A stretch of 64,000 nucleotides of DNA from Intrasporangium calvum (lineage in GTDB: Bacteria; Actinomycetota; Actinomycetes; Actinomycetales; Dermatophilaceae): contig NZ_JAPFQL010000005.1 of assembly GCF_028446585.1 (NCBI RefSeq), positions 1 to 64,000 of the forward strand. The letters are read 5' to 3'. How positions within the stretch are numbered: position 1 is the stretch's first letter; the number at the start of each line of letters is the position of its first letter. Below the pieces are notes generated by a model. It had not been told where the DNA came from, searched no databases, and saw only the letters and a program-made list of their open reading frames with translations. Positions 25,951 through 34,921 of this stretch are shown one piece after another. The position numbers were made by a program, and so were the translations under genes.

Positions 25951-28866
25951 ATGTCGCTGTCTTCGCGGGCCCGCCCGCCCCGGCTCCGCGCCGGTCTGGT
26001 CGCGCTCGGCCTCGCCGTCGTCGCGACGACCGGCACGGCCCTGGCCGCGCCCGCCAGCGGAGTCGCCTCGCTCACGGCGGCCACGACCGAGGACGTCTCC
26101 GTGCCGGTCGGGGCCGAGTCGGACGGCAGCGCGGTCACGCTCGATGTCGCCGTCTGGAAGCCGGCCGGTGCCGGCCCCCACCCCGCCGTCCTGCTGGCCC
26201 ACGGCTTCGGCGGTTCCAAGGACTCGGTGAAGGACGAGGCGACCGACCTCCAGGAGCGCGGCTACCTCGTCGTCACCTGGTCCGCCCGGGGACACGGTGG
26301 CTCCGGGGGACGGATCCACCTCAACGACCCGGACTTCGAGATCGCGGACGCCAAGGCCCTCGTCGACCTGGTCGCGAAGCGGTCCGACGTGCGGCTCGAC
26401 TCAGCCGGAGACCCCCGGGTCGGCGTGATGGGCGGCTCCTACGGCGGCGCGCTGGGGCTCATGCTCGCCGGCGCGGACCCCCGCCTCGACGCGGTCGTCG
26501 CCGCCATCACGTGGAACGATCTCGCCGACGCCTTCTTCCCGCAGTCGGCCAGTACGTCGACCGGCCCCACCCCGGCAGGACGCGAGCCGATCGACAGCCC
26601 CGGCCCGTTCAAGCAGGTCTGGGCCAGCAACTTCTTCCTCGGCGCCAACGCCTCTGCCCTTTCGGCGCTCTCGCCCGACGGGCAGCCGACGCAAGCACCG
26701 ACGGGCGGCGCCTCGGCGGGTGCGCCGAAGGAGCCGCCGTCGACGTGTGGGCGGTTCGACCCGACGATCTGCGCCGAGTTCCTCGCCGCATCCGAGACCG
26801 GTGAGCCGAGCCCGGAGCTCGTCGCGCAACTGCGAAGGCACAGCCCCCGGCCCACCCTCGAGGGCGTGACAGCGCCGACCCTGCTCGTGCAGGGCATCGC
26901 CGACTCGCTCTTCGGTCTCGAGCACGCCGACGCGACCGCTGCGGCCCTGGCCGCCGCCGGCACTCCCGTCGCGGTGCGCTGGAGCGACGGCGGGCACGAC
27001 GGCCCGAGCAGCCGCGAGGTCGAGGAGACCGAGGCGGGACAGGCCTGGCTCGACCACTACGTCAGGGACGGCGGGTCTCGCGACTCGGCGCTCCCCGTGC
27101 CCGGTTTCACCTTCCCGACGCCGTCGAGCGGCCGCGGCCAGCCGGCGGACCTGTGGACGATGCCGGCCTATCCGGGCCTCGACGGTGCGGCGGGCACCGC
27201 CACCCAAGAGCTTCCGCTCGCCGGCACGACCGGCGGCCTCCTCCACCCGCCCGGTGGCCAACCCGCGTCGATGGTCGCGGTCCCCGGGCTGGCCAGCCTC
27301 GGCGTCACTGTCTCCACCTTCCAGGTCGCCGCCCTGCCGGGACTCTCGACCACCTTCGAGACCGAGCCCGCGCCGCGCAGCCTGACGGTCGCCGGTTCCC
27401 CGACCCTGCGCCTGACGCTCACCTCCGACCAGCCGGTGGTGACGCTCTTCGCCTCCCTCTGGCGGGTCTCGGGCGAGCAGGCCACCCTGCCCGCCTCGCT
27501 CGTCGCGCCGATCCGCGTGCCCGTCACCCCGGGCCGGCCGACGACGGTCACGGTCTCGCTGCCCGCCGCCACCTACGAGGTGCCGACCGGCAGCCGCTGG
27601 CGCGTCCTGCTGACGAGCACCGAGGCCACCTACGCCAACGACCGCGAGCCCGCGCGCATCCTCGTCCGGGCCGACGGCGCCCTGACCGTCCCGGTCGTCG
27701 AGGCGACTCCCGTCGGGACCTCGATCGCCGGCACCGACACCGAGTCGGCGCTCGCCGTCGGCCTCCTCGCGGCCCTGCTCCTCCTCGCGGCCGGCAGTGC
27801 GCTCTGGCGGCGCCGGCAGCGCAGGCACGAGGAGCCACGGCCCGACCTCGCCGACGTGCCGCTGGTCGTGACCGACCTCGTCAAGTCCTACGCCGACGGG
27901 CACCGCGCGGTCGACGGGGTGTCCTGGCGGGCTGAGAAGGGGCAGGTCGTCGGCCTGCTCGGTCCCAACGGCGCCGGCAAGACGACGACGATGCGGATGG
28001 TGATGGGCCTCATCGCGCCCGACTCCGGGTCGGTCCACGTCCTCGGCCAGCCGGTCACGGCCGGCTCCGACGTCCTCGAGCGCGTCGGCGCCCTCATCGA
28101 GGGACCGGGCTTCCTGCCGCACCTCACCGGCCGCCAGAACCTCGAAGCCTACTGGGCTGCGACCGGACGACCGCTCGAGGAGGCCCACCTCGACGAGGCC
28201 CTCGAGGTCGCCGCGCTCGGTGGCGCCGTCGAACGTCCGGTGCGCTCCTACAGCCACGGTATGAAGCAGCGGCTCGGGATCGCCCAGGCCATGCTCGGCC
28301 TGCCCGAGCTGCTCGTCCTCGACGAGCCGACCAACGGCCTCGACCCGCCACAGATCGCCGCCATGAGACCCATCCTGCGGCGCTACGCGGAGACCGGCCG
28401 CACGGTCGTGGTCTCCAGTCACCTGCTCGCCGAGGTCGAGATGACGTGCACGCACGTCGTGGTCATGCACGCCGGTCGCGTCGTGACCCAGGGTCCGGTC
28501 GCCGACCTCGTCGACAGCGACGACACGACCCTCCTCGACCTCGACACGCTCGTCGTCGAGGCCGACGAGGACTCCGCCTCGCCGCAGCTCCCGAGCCGGC
28601 TCAGTGCGCTGCGCGCGGTCGACGGGATCACCGAGGTCCGCCGCGACACCGAGACGCGGGTCGTCGTCGTGGCGCAGCGCCCGCGGGTCGAGGTCGTCGG
28701 CGCCGCCGTCGAGGCCGGCCTGCCCGTCGTCGGGGTGAGCAGCCGGCGGCACCTCGAGGAGGTCTTCCTCGGCGTCATCTCCAGCGCGTCCACCAACGGC
28801 TCCGGCCCCACCGACGCCACCGACGCGTCCCTGATCGAGCGACTGAGGCAGGTGCGGGCCCGATGA
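25951..28866 (+). CDS. Secreted S15-type hydrolase fused to an ABC transporter ATPase
   Basis: A 971-residue fusion. Residues 1-33 are a signal peptide. About 40-590 form an alpha/beta hydrolase of the CocE/X-Pro dipeptidyl peptidase type, with HGFGGSK near the oxyanion site and nucleophile GGSYGGA (S163), plus a C-terminal beta domain. A single membrane helix (about 598-616) followed by RRRQRR brings the chain back into the cell. Residues 630-940 are an ABC ATPase with Walker A GPNGAGKT at 671-678, signature YSHGMKQRLG near 767 and LDEPTNGLDP. The permease gene overlaps its end as ATGA. The topology is consistent; how the outside hydrolase and the pump cooperate is unknown. Confidence 0.85.
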   Translation: MSLSSRARPPRLRAGLVALGLAVVATTGTALAAPASGVASLTAATTEDVSVPVGAESDGSAVTLDVAVWKPAGAGPHPAVLLAHGFGGSKDSVKDEATDLQERGYLVVTWSARGHGGSGGRIHLNDPDFEIADAKALVDLVAKRSDVRLDSAGDPRVGVMGGSYGGALGLMLAGADPRLDAVVAAITWNDLADAFFPQSASTSTGPTPAGREPIDSPGPFKQVWASNFFLGANASALSALSPDGQPTQAPTGGASAGAPKEPPSTCGRFDPTICAEFLAASETGEPSPELVAQLRRHSPRPTLEGVTAPTLLVQGIADSLFGLEHADATAAALAAAGTPVAVRWSDGGHDGPSSREVEETEAGQAWLDHYVRDGGSRDSALPVPGFTFPTPSSGRGQPADLWTMPAYPGLDGAAGTATQELPLAGTTGGLLHPPGGQPASMVAVPGLASLGVTVSTFQVAALPGLSTTFETEPAPRSLTVAGSPTLRLTLTSDQPVVTLFASLWRVSGEQATLPASLVAPIRVPVTPGRPTTVTVSLPAATYEVPTGSRWRVLLTSTEATYANDREPARILVRADGALTVPVVEATPVGTSIAGTDTESALAVGLLAALLLLAAGSALWRRRQRRHEEPRPDLADVPLVVTDLVKSYADGHRAVDGVSWRAEKGQVVGLLGPNGAGKTTTMRMVMGLIAPDSGSVHVLGQPVTAGSDVLERVGALIEGPGFLPHLTGRQNLEAYWAATGRPLEEAHLDEALEVAALGGAVERPVRSYSHGMKQRLGIAQAMLGLPELLVLDEPTNGLDPPQIAAMRPILRRYAETGRTVVVSSHLLAEVEMTCTHVVVMHAGRVVTQGPVADLVDSDDTTLLDLDTLVVEADEDSASPQLPSRLSALRAVDGITEVRRDTETRVVVVAQRPRVEVVGAAVEAGLPVVGVSSRRHLEEVFLGVISSASTNGSGPTDATDASLIERLRQVRAR

Positions 28867-29801
28867 CCCAGCCCAAGACCAGCGAGCCGGCGCGGGAAGC
28901 CAGCCCAGGCAGTGAGCACGACGGGGGTGCACGGGGGCGGAGCCCCCGTGGGTCGGCATACGGCATCACCCGCGTGCGCGACCCGCTTTCCTGGCGGGCG
29001 GAGTGGGGACGGCAGTGGGGGCGCCGGCGCACGCTCGTCGCCTTCGGGCTCCTGCTCGCGCTGCCGCTCATCCTCGTCGTCGCCTTCGCCTTCGGGGACG
29101 ACGACGATGGTGGGCGTCGGGGGAGCGCGGCCTCGCGGATCTTCGACCTCGCACAGAGCGGCGCAGCGAACTTCAGCCTCGTCGTCGTGTTCCTCGCATC
29201 CGAGCTGCTGCTCATCCTCATCGCCGCGCTCTTCTGCGGTGACGCCGTCCCGAGCGAGGCCTCGTGGTCCTCGCTGCGCTACCTCCTCGTCGCGCCGGTG
29301 CGCCGCGCCCGGCTGCTGACGAGCAAGGCCGTCATCGGGCTCGCGTCGACGATGCTCGCCACGGCCCTGCTGCCCGCCTGGGCGCTGCTCGTCGGCGGCA
29401 TCGCCTACGGCTGGGACCCGTTGACCAACCCGCTCGGCGAGAACCTCACGTGGGCGCAGTTCCTGCCGCGCCTCGCGCTCGCGTGCGCCTACATCTTCAT
29501 CACGCTGCTGCCCATCGCCGCGATCGCCTTCTGGCTCGGGACGCGGTCCGACGCCCCGCTGGCCGCCGTCGGTGGAGCTGTCCTCATCAACATCCTCGCC
29601 AACATCCTCGACCAGCTCGACGCGCTCGACCCCTACCGCAACGCCCTGCCCGGGCACTACGGCCGGGCGTGGCAGGACGCGCTCGCCATCGAGCCGCAGT
29701 GGGCCGACATGATCCACGGCACGCTGTGGTCGCTCGTCTGGGCCGTGGCGTTCACGATGCTCGCCTACCGGCGTTTCCGGCGGGCCGACATCCTCAGCTA
29801 G
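28863..29801 (+). CDS. ABC transporter permease partner of the hydrolase-ATPase fusion
   Basis: A 312-residue ABC-2 type permease with about six membrane helices (first near residues 58-78, then a pair around 100-125 and others to the C-terminus). Its ATG overlaps the stop of the fusion gene, so the two form one complex, probably with two copies of each. The cytoplasmic N-terminal tail (about 20-35) is encoded by a GC-rich hairpin with a repeat core, adding Gly/Arg/Ser residues. Substrate unknown. Confidence 0.82.
   Translation: MTQPKTSEPAREASPGSEHDGGARGRSPRGSAYGITRVRDPLSWRAEWGRQWGRRRTLVAFGLLLALPLILVVAFAFGDDDDGGRRGSAASRIFDLAQSGAANFSLVVVFLASELLLILIAALFCGDAVPSEASWSSLRYLLVAPVRRARLLTSKAVIGLASTMLATALLPAWALLVGGIAYGWDPLTNPLGENLTWAQFLPRLALACAYIFITLLPIAAIAFWLGTRSDAPLAAVGGAVLINILANILDQLDALDPYRNALPGHYGRAWQDALAIEPQWADMIHGTLWSLVWAVAFTMLAYRRFRRADILS
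28930..28963 (+). repeat. Hairpin plus CGGCATACG variant repeat inside the permease gene
   Basis: Arms CACGGGGGC (28930-28938) and GCCCCCGTG (28942-28950) are followed by TCGGCATACGG. The pairing of a GC-rich hairpin with the repeat core resembles 5204-5242. Confidence 0.6.
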
Positions 29802-29961
29802 GGCCCCGCCCGGTGTCCGAAACGTCACCAAAACGACACCAGGGCAGATGCCCCTCGGGGTAGGGAGCAGCGGAGTAGCGTGGCGACGACGTGACCGCCC
29901 CCGGTCGATCGCTCGGCCACTCGGCACGCCGCTTGTATCCCGTCCCCGAGAGGTGAGGTGA

Positions 29962-32202
29962 ATGAGCAACATCGCTCCTGAACAGTCCGAGCTGCCACCG
30001 GCAGCGGTGGATCCCCAGGTTGCCGAAGAGTACGACCGGCGCTGGACGCCGCAGAAGATCATCACCTGGGCCATCGTCGCCCTCGTCGGCGCCGTCGCCT
30101 GGTCCATGATCGCGATCTTCCGCGGGGAGACGATCAACGCGATCTGGTTCGTCTTCGCCGCCGCGTCGACCTATCTGATCGCTTTCCGGTTCTACTCGAA
30201 GTACATCGAGCGCAACATCACCAAGCCGGACGACACCCGGGCCACGCCGGCCGAGTACAACGACAACGGCAAGGACTTCATGCCGACCGACCGGCGAGTC
30301 CTCTACGGGCACCACTTCGCCGCGATCGCCGGCGCCGGCCCACTGGTCGGACCCGTCCTCGCCGCCCAGATGGGCTACCTGCCCGGCACGATCTGGATCA
30401 TCGTCGGCGTCGTCCTTGCCGGCGCCGTCCAGGACTACCTGGTCATGTTCTTCTCGATGCGTCGCGGCGGACGCTCGCTCGGGCAGATGGCCCGCGAGGA
30501 GTTGGGCATCATCGGCGGCACGGCCGCCCTGATCGCGACCCTCACGATCATGATCATCATCACCGCGATCCTCGCGCTCGTCGTCGTGAACGCCCTCGGT
30601 GAGTCCCCTTGGGGCGTCTACTCGGTCGGCCTCACGCTCCCGATCGCACTCTTCATGGGCGTCTACCTGCGCTTCATCCGGCCCGGCAAGGTCATGGAGG
30701 TGTCGGTCATCGGCTTCGCGCTGCTGATGTTCGCCATCATCTCCGGCCGCTGGGTGGCCGAGTCCGCGTGGGGTGCGGAGTTCTTCCACCTCGACCGCAC
30801 GACCATCGCGTGGATGATCATCATCTACGGCTTCATCGCCGCGGTCCTGCCGGTGTGGCTGCTGCTCGCCCCGCGCGACTACCTGTCGACCTTCATGAAG
30901 ATCGGCGTCATCTTCCTGCTCGCCATCGCGATCATCGTCGTCCGGCCGACCGTCAACTTCCCGGCCATCTCGGAGTTCGCGAGCCGCGACAACGGACCTG
31001 TCGTCCCAGGATCGCTGTTCCCGTTCCTGTTCGTGACCATCGCCTGCGGAGCCCTATCCGGGTTCCACGCCCTCATCTCGTCGGGCACGACCCCCAAGCT
31101 CGTCGAGAAGGAGCGGCAGACACGGTTCCTCGGCTACGGCGGCATGCTCATGGAGTCGTTCGTCGCGATCATGGCCCTCGTCGCGGCCATCACCATCGAC
31201 CGCGGCATCTACTTCGCGATGAACTCGTCCGCGGCGGCCACCGGCGGCACGATCGAGGGCGCGGCCGCCTTCGTCAACTCGCTCGGGCTGACCGGGGTCA
31301 ACCTCACGCCGGACATGCTCGCCGAACTGGCCCGCAACGTCGGTGAGGAGTCTGTCGTGTCCCGCACCGGTGGCGCGCCCACCCTCGCGGTCGGCATCGC
31401 CACGGTCCTGCACCAGTGGTTCGGCGGCACCGCCCTGATGGGCTTCTGGTACCACTTCGCCATCATGTTCGAGGCGCTCTTCATCCTCACCGCCGTCGAC
31501 GCCGGCACCCGCGTCGCGCGCTTCATGCTCCAGGACACGATCGGCAACTTCATCCCGAAGTTCAAGGACACGTCATGGACCTTGGGGGCGTGGATCTGCA
31601 CGGCGATCATGGTCGGCGGGTGGGGCTACATCCTCGTGCTGGGTGTCACCGATCCCCTCGGTGGCATCAACACGTTCTTCCCGCTCTTCGGCATCGCCAA
31701 CCAGCTCCTCGCCGTCATCGCGCTCTCCGTCGTGATGGCGATCATCGCCCGGCGCCGCAACTTCAAGCACCTCTGGGTCGTCGTCGTGCCGCTGAGCTTC
31801 GCCGGTGTCGTCACCGTCACGGCGTCGATGTACAAGATCTTCTCGCCCGTCCCGGCGGTCGGCTACTGGGCGCAGAACAACGCCTTCCGCACCGCTCTCG
31901 ACGAGGGCAAGACGAGCTTCGGCACCGCCAAGACCACGGAGGCCATGGAGGCCGTCGTCCGGAACACCACGGTTCAGGGCACCCTCTCCGTCGTCTTCGT
32001 CGTCCTGACCCTGATCGTGCTCATCGCCTCGATCATCGCGACGATCCGGGCTGCCCGGGGCCATGTCGGCGTCAACACCGAGGACCCGCGCGTCGAGTCT
32101 CGGATCTACGCACCGGCCAGCCTCTTCCCGACGCCCCCCGAGCGCGAGCTCGAGGCGCAGTGGGCCAAGGTCCCGGTGACCCGGCCGCGGCGGCACCACT
32201 GA
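29962..32202 (+). CDS. cstA: Carbon starvation protein A family transporter
   Basis: A 746-residue membrane protein with about 16-18 hydrophobic helices. The family signatures YGHHFAAIAGAGPLVGPVLAAQMGYLPGTIWIIVG (about residues 114-148) and the later FHALISSGTTPKL are present. CstA/BtsT proteins import peptides or pyruvate under carbon limitation. A GAGAGGTGAGG ribosome site precedes the ATG. It is followed after two bases by a YbdD-type protein, the usual partner. I see no clear CRP site in the 160-base upstream gap. Confidence 0.93.
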   Translation: MSNIAPEQSELPPAAVDPQVAEEYDRRWTPQKIITWAIVALVGAVAWSMIAIFRGETINAIWFVFAAASTYLIAFRFYSKYIERNITKPDDTRATPAEYNDNGKDFMPTDRRVLYGHHFAAIAGAGPLVGPVLAAQMGYLPGTIWIIVGVVLAGAVQDYLVMFFSMRRGGRSLGQMAREELGIIGGTAALIATLTIMIIITAILALVVVNALGESPWGVYSVGLTLPIALFMGVYLRFIRPGKVMEVSVIGFALLMFAIISGRWVAESAWGAEFFHLDRTTIAWMIIIYGFIAAVLPVWLLLAPRDYLSTFMKIGVIFLLAIAIIVVRPTVNFPAISEFASRDNGPVVPGSLFPFLFVTIACGALSGFHALISSGTTPKLVEKERQTRFLGYGGMLMESFVAIMALVAAITIDRGIYFAMNSSAAATGGTIEGAAAFVNSLGLTGVNLTPDMLAELARNVGEESVVSRTGGAPTLAVGIATVLHQWFGGTALMGFWYHFAIMFEALFILTAVDAGTRVARFMLQDTIGNFIPKFKDTSWTLGAWICTAIMVGGWGYILVLGVTDPLGGINTFFPLFGIANQLLAVIALSVVMAIIARRRNFKHLWVVVVPLSFAGVVTVTASMYKIFSPVPAVGYWAQNNAFRTALDEGKTSFGTAKTTEAMEAVVRNTTVQGTLSVVFVVLTLIVLIASIIATIRAARGHVGVNTEDPRVESRIYAPASLFPTPPERELEAQWAKVPVTRPRRHH

Positions 32203-32204
32203 TC

Positions 32205-32441
32205 ATGGCCGGTGCCACGGGCGCGCGTCCGCCGGGGCTCTCGAGACTCTTCTCGGGAGGCCTGGCGGGCGCCCGCGGCGTCGTGACCTATCTGCGGGGC
32301 GTGATGGGCGCCGACGCCTACGAGCGATACTGCGCCCACCTCGCCGTGAACCATCCGGACCAGGAGCCCCCGACGGAGAAGCAGTTCTGGCGGGACCACA
32401 TGGACTGGATGGAGAAGAACCCGCAGGGCCGCTGCTGCTGA
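32205..32441 (+). CDS. YbdD/YjiX-family small protein
   Basis: A 78-residue protein with the family core YLRGVMGADAYERYCAHL and the HPDQEPPTEKQFWRDH ending. In enterobacteria YbdD/YjiX stand next to cstA/btsT and are needed for uptake activity. The gene begins two bases after the cstA stop. It is too short for membrane segments and probably cytoplasmic. Confidence 0.88.
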   Translation: MAGATGARPPGLSRLFSGGLAGARGVVTYLRGVMGADAYERYCAHLAVNHPDQEPPTEKQFWRDHMDWMEKNPQGRCC

Positions 32442-32492
32442 CCCGCTGACCCGCTGACCCGACCGACCCCTCAGGTCAGCGGGCAGCGGGAA

Positions 32493-32511
32493 CCAGCCCA
32501 GCGGCATACGG
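32493..32511 (+). repeat. AGCGGCATAC-family repeat
   Basis: CCAGCCCAGCGGCATACGG, between the cstA-ybdD unit and a strong terminator. Confidence 0.8.
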
Positions 32512-32521
32512 CCGGAACGCG

Positions 32522-32569
32522 AGAAACCCCGCCATCTCGGGACCACGGTCCCGAGATGGCGGGGTTTCT
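32522..32569. terminator. 23-bp perfect bidirectional terminator
   Basis: Arms 32522-32544 and 32547-32569 are perfect complements with AGAAA and TTTCT at the outer ends, so RNA from either side ends in a T-rich run. It separates ybdD and the convergent catalase gene. Confidence 0.9.
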
Positions 32570-32577
32570 GCGCGTCG

Positions 32578-34158
32578 TCAGAGGACGTCGGCGAAGTCGT
32601 CCTTGCGGTCGATCGGCGCACCGTCGACCGGCGCGTTGGCGTTGGCCGCACCCTTGGCGACCTCGTCAGCGTCCGCAGCCGCGGCGTTGAGCGCGTCGAT
32701 CGCCGCGCGCACACCGGCGCCGTAGGCCGGGTCGGCCTTGGTGCAGTTGGCGATGTGCCGCTCGATCGTCTCGCGCGAGGCGCCGGAGATGGCGCGCGCG
32801 GTGTTCTCGAAGAGGGCCTGCTGCTGCTCGGGAGTCATCTTCTCGCGGAAGAGGATCCCCGGCTGCGTGAAGTAGTCCTCGTCGTCCTCGCGGTGGTTGA
32901 ACCGGTCGGCGAAGGGGTCGATCTTCCACGCCGGCTCCTTGTACTGCGGCTGGCTGGAGTAGCGCCCGTAGGAGTTCGGCGTGATCGCCGGCGTCGCACC
33001 CGCGTCGATGCGCATCGCGCCGTCACGGTGGGGGCTGTTGACCACACCCGCCGCCTTGGGGGCGTTGACGGGGATCTGGTGGTGGTTGACCCCGAGCCGG
33101 TAGCGCTGGGCGTCACCGTAGGAGAAGAGGCGGCCCTGGAGCATCCGGTCGGGCGAGAAGCTGATGCCCGGCACGACGTTCGCGGGGGAGAAGGCAGCCT
33201 GCTCGACCTCGGCGTGGTAGTTCTCCGGGTTGCGGTTGAGCTCCCACTCGCCGACCTCGATGAGCGGGTAGTCGCCCTTCGGCCACACCTTGGTCAGGTC
33301 GAACGGGTGGTAGGGCACCTTGAGGGCGTCGGCCTCGGGCATGACCTGGACGTAGAGCTTCCACTTGGGGAAGTCGCCGTTCTCGATGGCCTCGAAGAGG
33401 TCGCGCTGGTGCGACTCGCGGTCCGCACCGATCAGGGCGGCCGACTCGGCGTCGGTGAGGTTCTTGATGCCCTGCTGGGTGCGGTGGTGGAACTTGACCC
33501 AGAAGCGCTCGCCCTCGGCGTTGTAGAACGAGTACGTGTGCGAGCCGAAGCCGTGCATGTGGCGGTAGGTCGCCGGGATGCCGCGGTCCGACATGACGAT
33601 GGTGACCTGGTGCAGCGCCTCGGGCAGGTTGGTCCAGAAGTCCCAGTTGTTCTCGGCGTTGCGCAGGTTGGTCTTCGGGTCGCGCTTGACCGCGTGGTTC
33701 AGGTCGGGGAACTGCAGCGGGTCGCGGAAGAAGAAGACGGGCGTGTTGTTGCCGACGATGTCCCAGTTGCCCTCCTCCGTGTAGAACTTCACGGCGAAGC
33801 CACGGATGTCGCGCTCGGCGTCGGCGGCGCCGCGCTCACCGGCGACGGTGGAGAACCGGACGAACAGCTCGGTCTGCTTGCCGACCTCGGAGAAGATCTT
33901 GGCGCAGGAGTACTTCGTGATGTCGTTGGTGACGGTGAACGTCCCGTAGGCGCCCGAGCCCTTGGCGTGCATCCGCCGCTCCGGGATGACCTCACGGTCG
34001 AAGTGCGCGAGCTTCTCGAGGAACCACACGTCCTGCAGCAGCAGCGGGCCGCGCGGCCCGGCGGTGACGCTGTTCTCGCCGTCCCAGACGGGGGCGCCCG
34101 CGACCGTGGTCAGCGGCTGGGTGTTGCCCGGGTCCTGCCGGGGTCCTTCGACAGACAT
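32578..34158 (-). CDS. Monofunctional haem catalase
   Basis: A 526-residue catalase that decomposes hydrogen peroxide. The distal histidine is in [15 protein letters not shown] (near 52-66), the conserved [18 protein letters not shown] and [13 protein letters not shown] follow, and the proximal haem tyrosine lies in the [10 protein letters not shown] motif near 340. The length is that of small-subunit clade 3 catalases with a short C-terminal extension. The ATG at 34158 has GAGGAG before it; longer frames upstream are repeat-derived. It is the second gene of a fur-kat unit. Confidence 0.95.
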   Translation of the reverse strand: MSVEGPRQDPGNTQPLTTVAGAPVWDGENSVTAGPRGPLLLQDVWFLEKLAHFDREVIPERRMHAKGSGAYGTFTVTNDITKYSCAKIFSEVGKQTELFVRFSTVAGERGAADAERDIRGFAVKFYTEEGNWDIVGNNTPVFFFRDPLQFPDLNHAVKRDPKTNLRNAENNWDFWTNLPEALHQVTIVMSDRGIPATYRHMHGFGSHTYSFYNAEGERFWVKFHHRTQQGIKNLTDAESAALIGADRESHQRDLFEAIENGDFPKWKLYVQVMPEADALKVPYHPFDLTKVWPKGDYPLIEVGEWELNRNPENYHAEVEQAAFSPANVVPGISFSPDRMLQGRLFSYGDAQRYRLGVNHHQIPVNAPKAAGVVNSPHRDGAMRIDAGATPAITPNSYGRYSSQPQYKEPAWKIDPFADRFNHREDDEDYFTQPGILFREKMTPEQQQALFENTARAISGASRETIERHIANCTKADPAYGAGVRAAIDALNAAAADADEVAKGAANANAPVDGAPIDRKDDFADVL

Positions 34159-34204
34159 GTGTCTCCTCGTGGTGTGGTGTTGCGGTGGTTGGGGCAGATC
34201 AGGT

Positions 34205-34221
34205 CGTATGCCGCTGGGCTC
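34205..34221 (-). repeat. AGCGGCATAC-family repeat supplying the fur stop codon
   Basis: CGTATGCCGCTGGGCTC; read on the minus strand the element starts with the TGA that ends fur (34222-34220). Confidence 0.8.
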
Positions 34222-34669
34222 AGTCAGCGGGCAGCGCTGGGTCAGCGGGTCGGTCGGCCCGACAGGCCGGGCACGTCCCCCAGTAGATGACCTCGGCCTC
34301 GTCGATCTCGAAGCCGTGGTCGTGGGAGACGTGGAGGCAGGGGCGCTCACCGACAGCGCAGTCGATGTCGACGATCCGGCTGCAGGTGCGGCAGATGAGG
34401 TGGTGGTGGTTGTCGCCGACGCGCAGCTCGTAACGGCTGGGGGAGCCGGCGGGCTCGATCCGCCGGACCAGCCCGGCCTCGGTGAGCGCGGCGAGGACGT
34501 CGTAGACCGCCTGGGTGGAGACGGCGCCGAGCTCCTGGCGGGCGGCCCGGGCGATGGTGTCGGCGTCGGCGTGGGCGTGGTGCGAGAGGACCTCGAGCAC
34601 CGTGAGCCGTGGACGGGTGACCCGCAGCTGCGCGTCCCGCAGCATCGTCGTCGGGTCGGTCGTCGTCAC
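34220..34669 (-). CDS. Fur-family regulator next to catalase
   Basis: A 149-residue Fur/PerR-type repressor. The winged helix (about 10-85) reads [19 protein letters not shown] and [20 protein letters not shown]; the metal part has [13 protein letters not shown] and, near the end, WGTCPACR, giving two CxxC pairs for structural zinc. I choose GTG 34669 (MTTTDPT); TTG 34681 is also in frame but lies in the operator. It probably represses itself and the catalase gene 61 bases downstream until peroxide oxidises it, as FurA or CatR do in actinomycetes. Confidence 0.87.
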   Translation of the reverse strand: MTTTDPTTMLRDAQLRVTRPRLTVLEVLSHHAHADADTIARAARQELGAVSTQAVYDVLAALTEAGLVRRIEPAGSPSRYELRVGDNHHHLICRTCSRIVDIDCAVGERPCLHVSHDHGFEIDEAEVIYWGTCPACRADRPADPALPAD

Positions 34670-34673
34670 GCCC

Positions 34674-34703
34674 TGACTCAATCACCTGATCTGGAATGAG
34701 TCA
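34674..34703. promoter_or_regulatory. Putative Fur/CatR operator
   Basis: TGACTCAAT (34674-34682) and AATGAGTCA (34695-34703) form a near-perfect dyad directly before the chosen fur start. Position and A/T-rich arms suggest autoregulation. Confidence 0.55.
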
Positions 34704-34775
34704 AGAAAACCGATCCCGCGTCTCAGGTGACGAGTGCGCACTTCTGGTTGCGGTGCGTGCTTGCTGGAACGGTGC

Positions 34776-34799
34776 CGGCAGGAGCGCGCACTCCTGCCG
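34776..34799. terminator. Hairpin in the fur/amidohydrolase gap
   Basis: CGGCAGGAG (34776-34784) pairs with CTCCTGCCG (34791-34799) around CGCGCA. GTGCGCACTT occurs as a direct repeat at 34734-34743 and 34822-34831. The 240-base gap holds no gene that I can see. Confidence 0.5.
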
Positions 34800-34877
34800 C
34801 CACGGCGTGCACGACCCACGGGTGCGCACTTGTCGCCCGGAAGGATCCGGCCAACCGACGGCTCGGGCGCGCGGGGG

Positions 34878-34896
34878 CCAGCCCAGCGGCATACCG
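34878..34896 (+). repeat. AGCGGCATAC-family repeat
   Basis: CCAGCCCAGCGGCATACCG, 26 bases beyond the stop of the M20 gene. Confidence 0.8.
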
Positions 34897-34921
34897 CTGC
34901 GGTGGCTTGAGGAGCGCAGCG

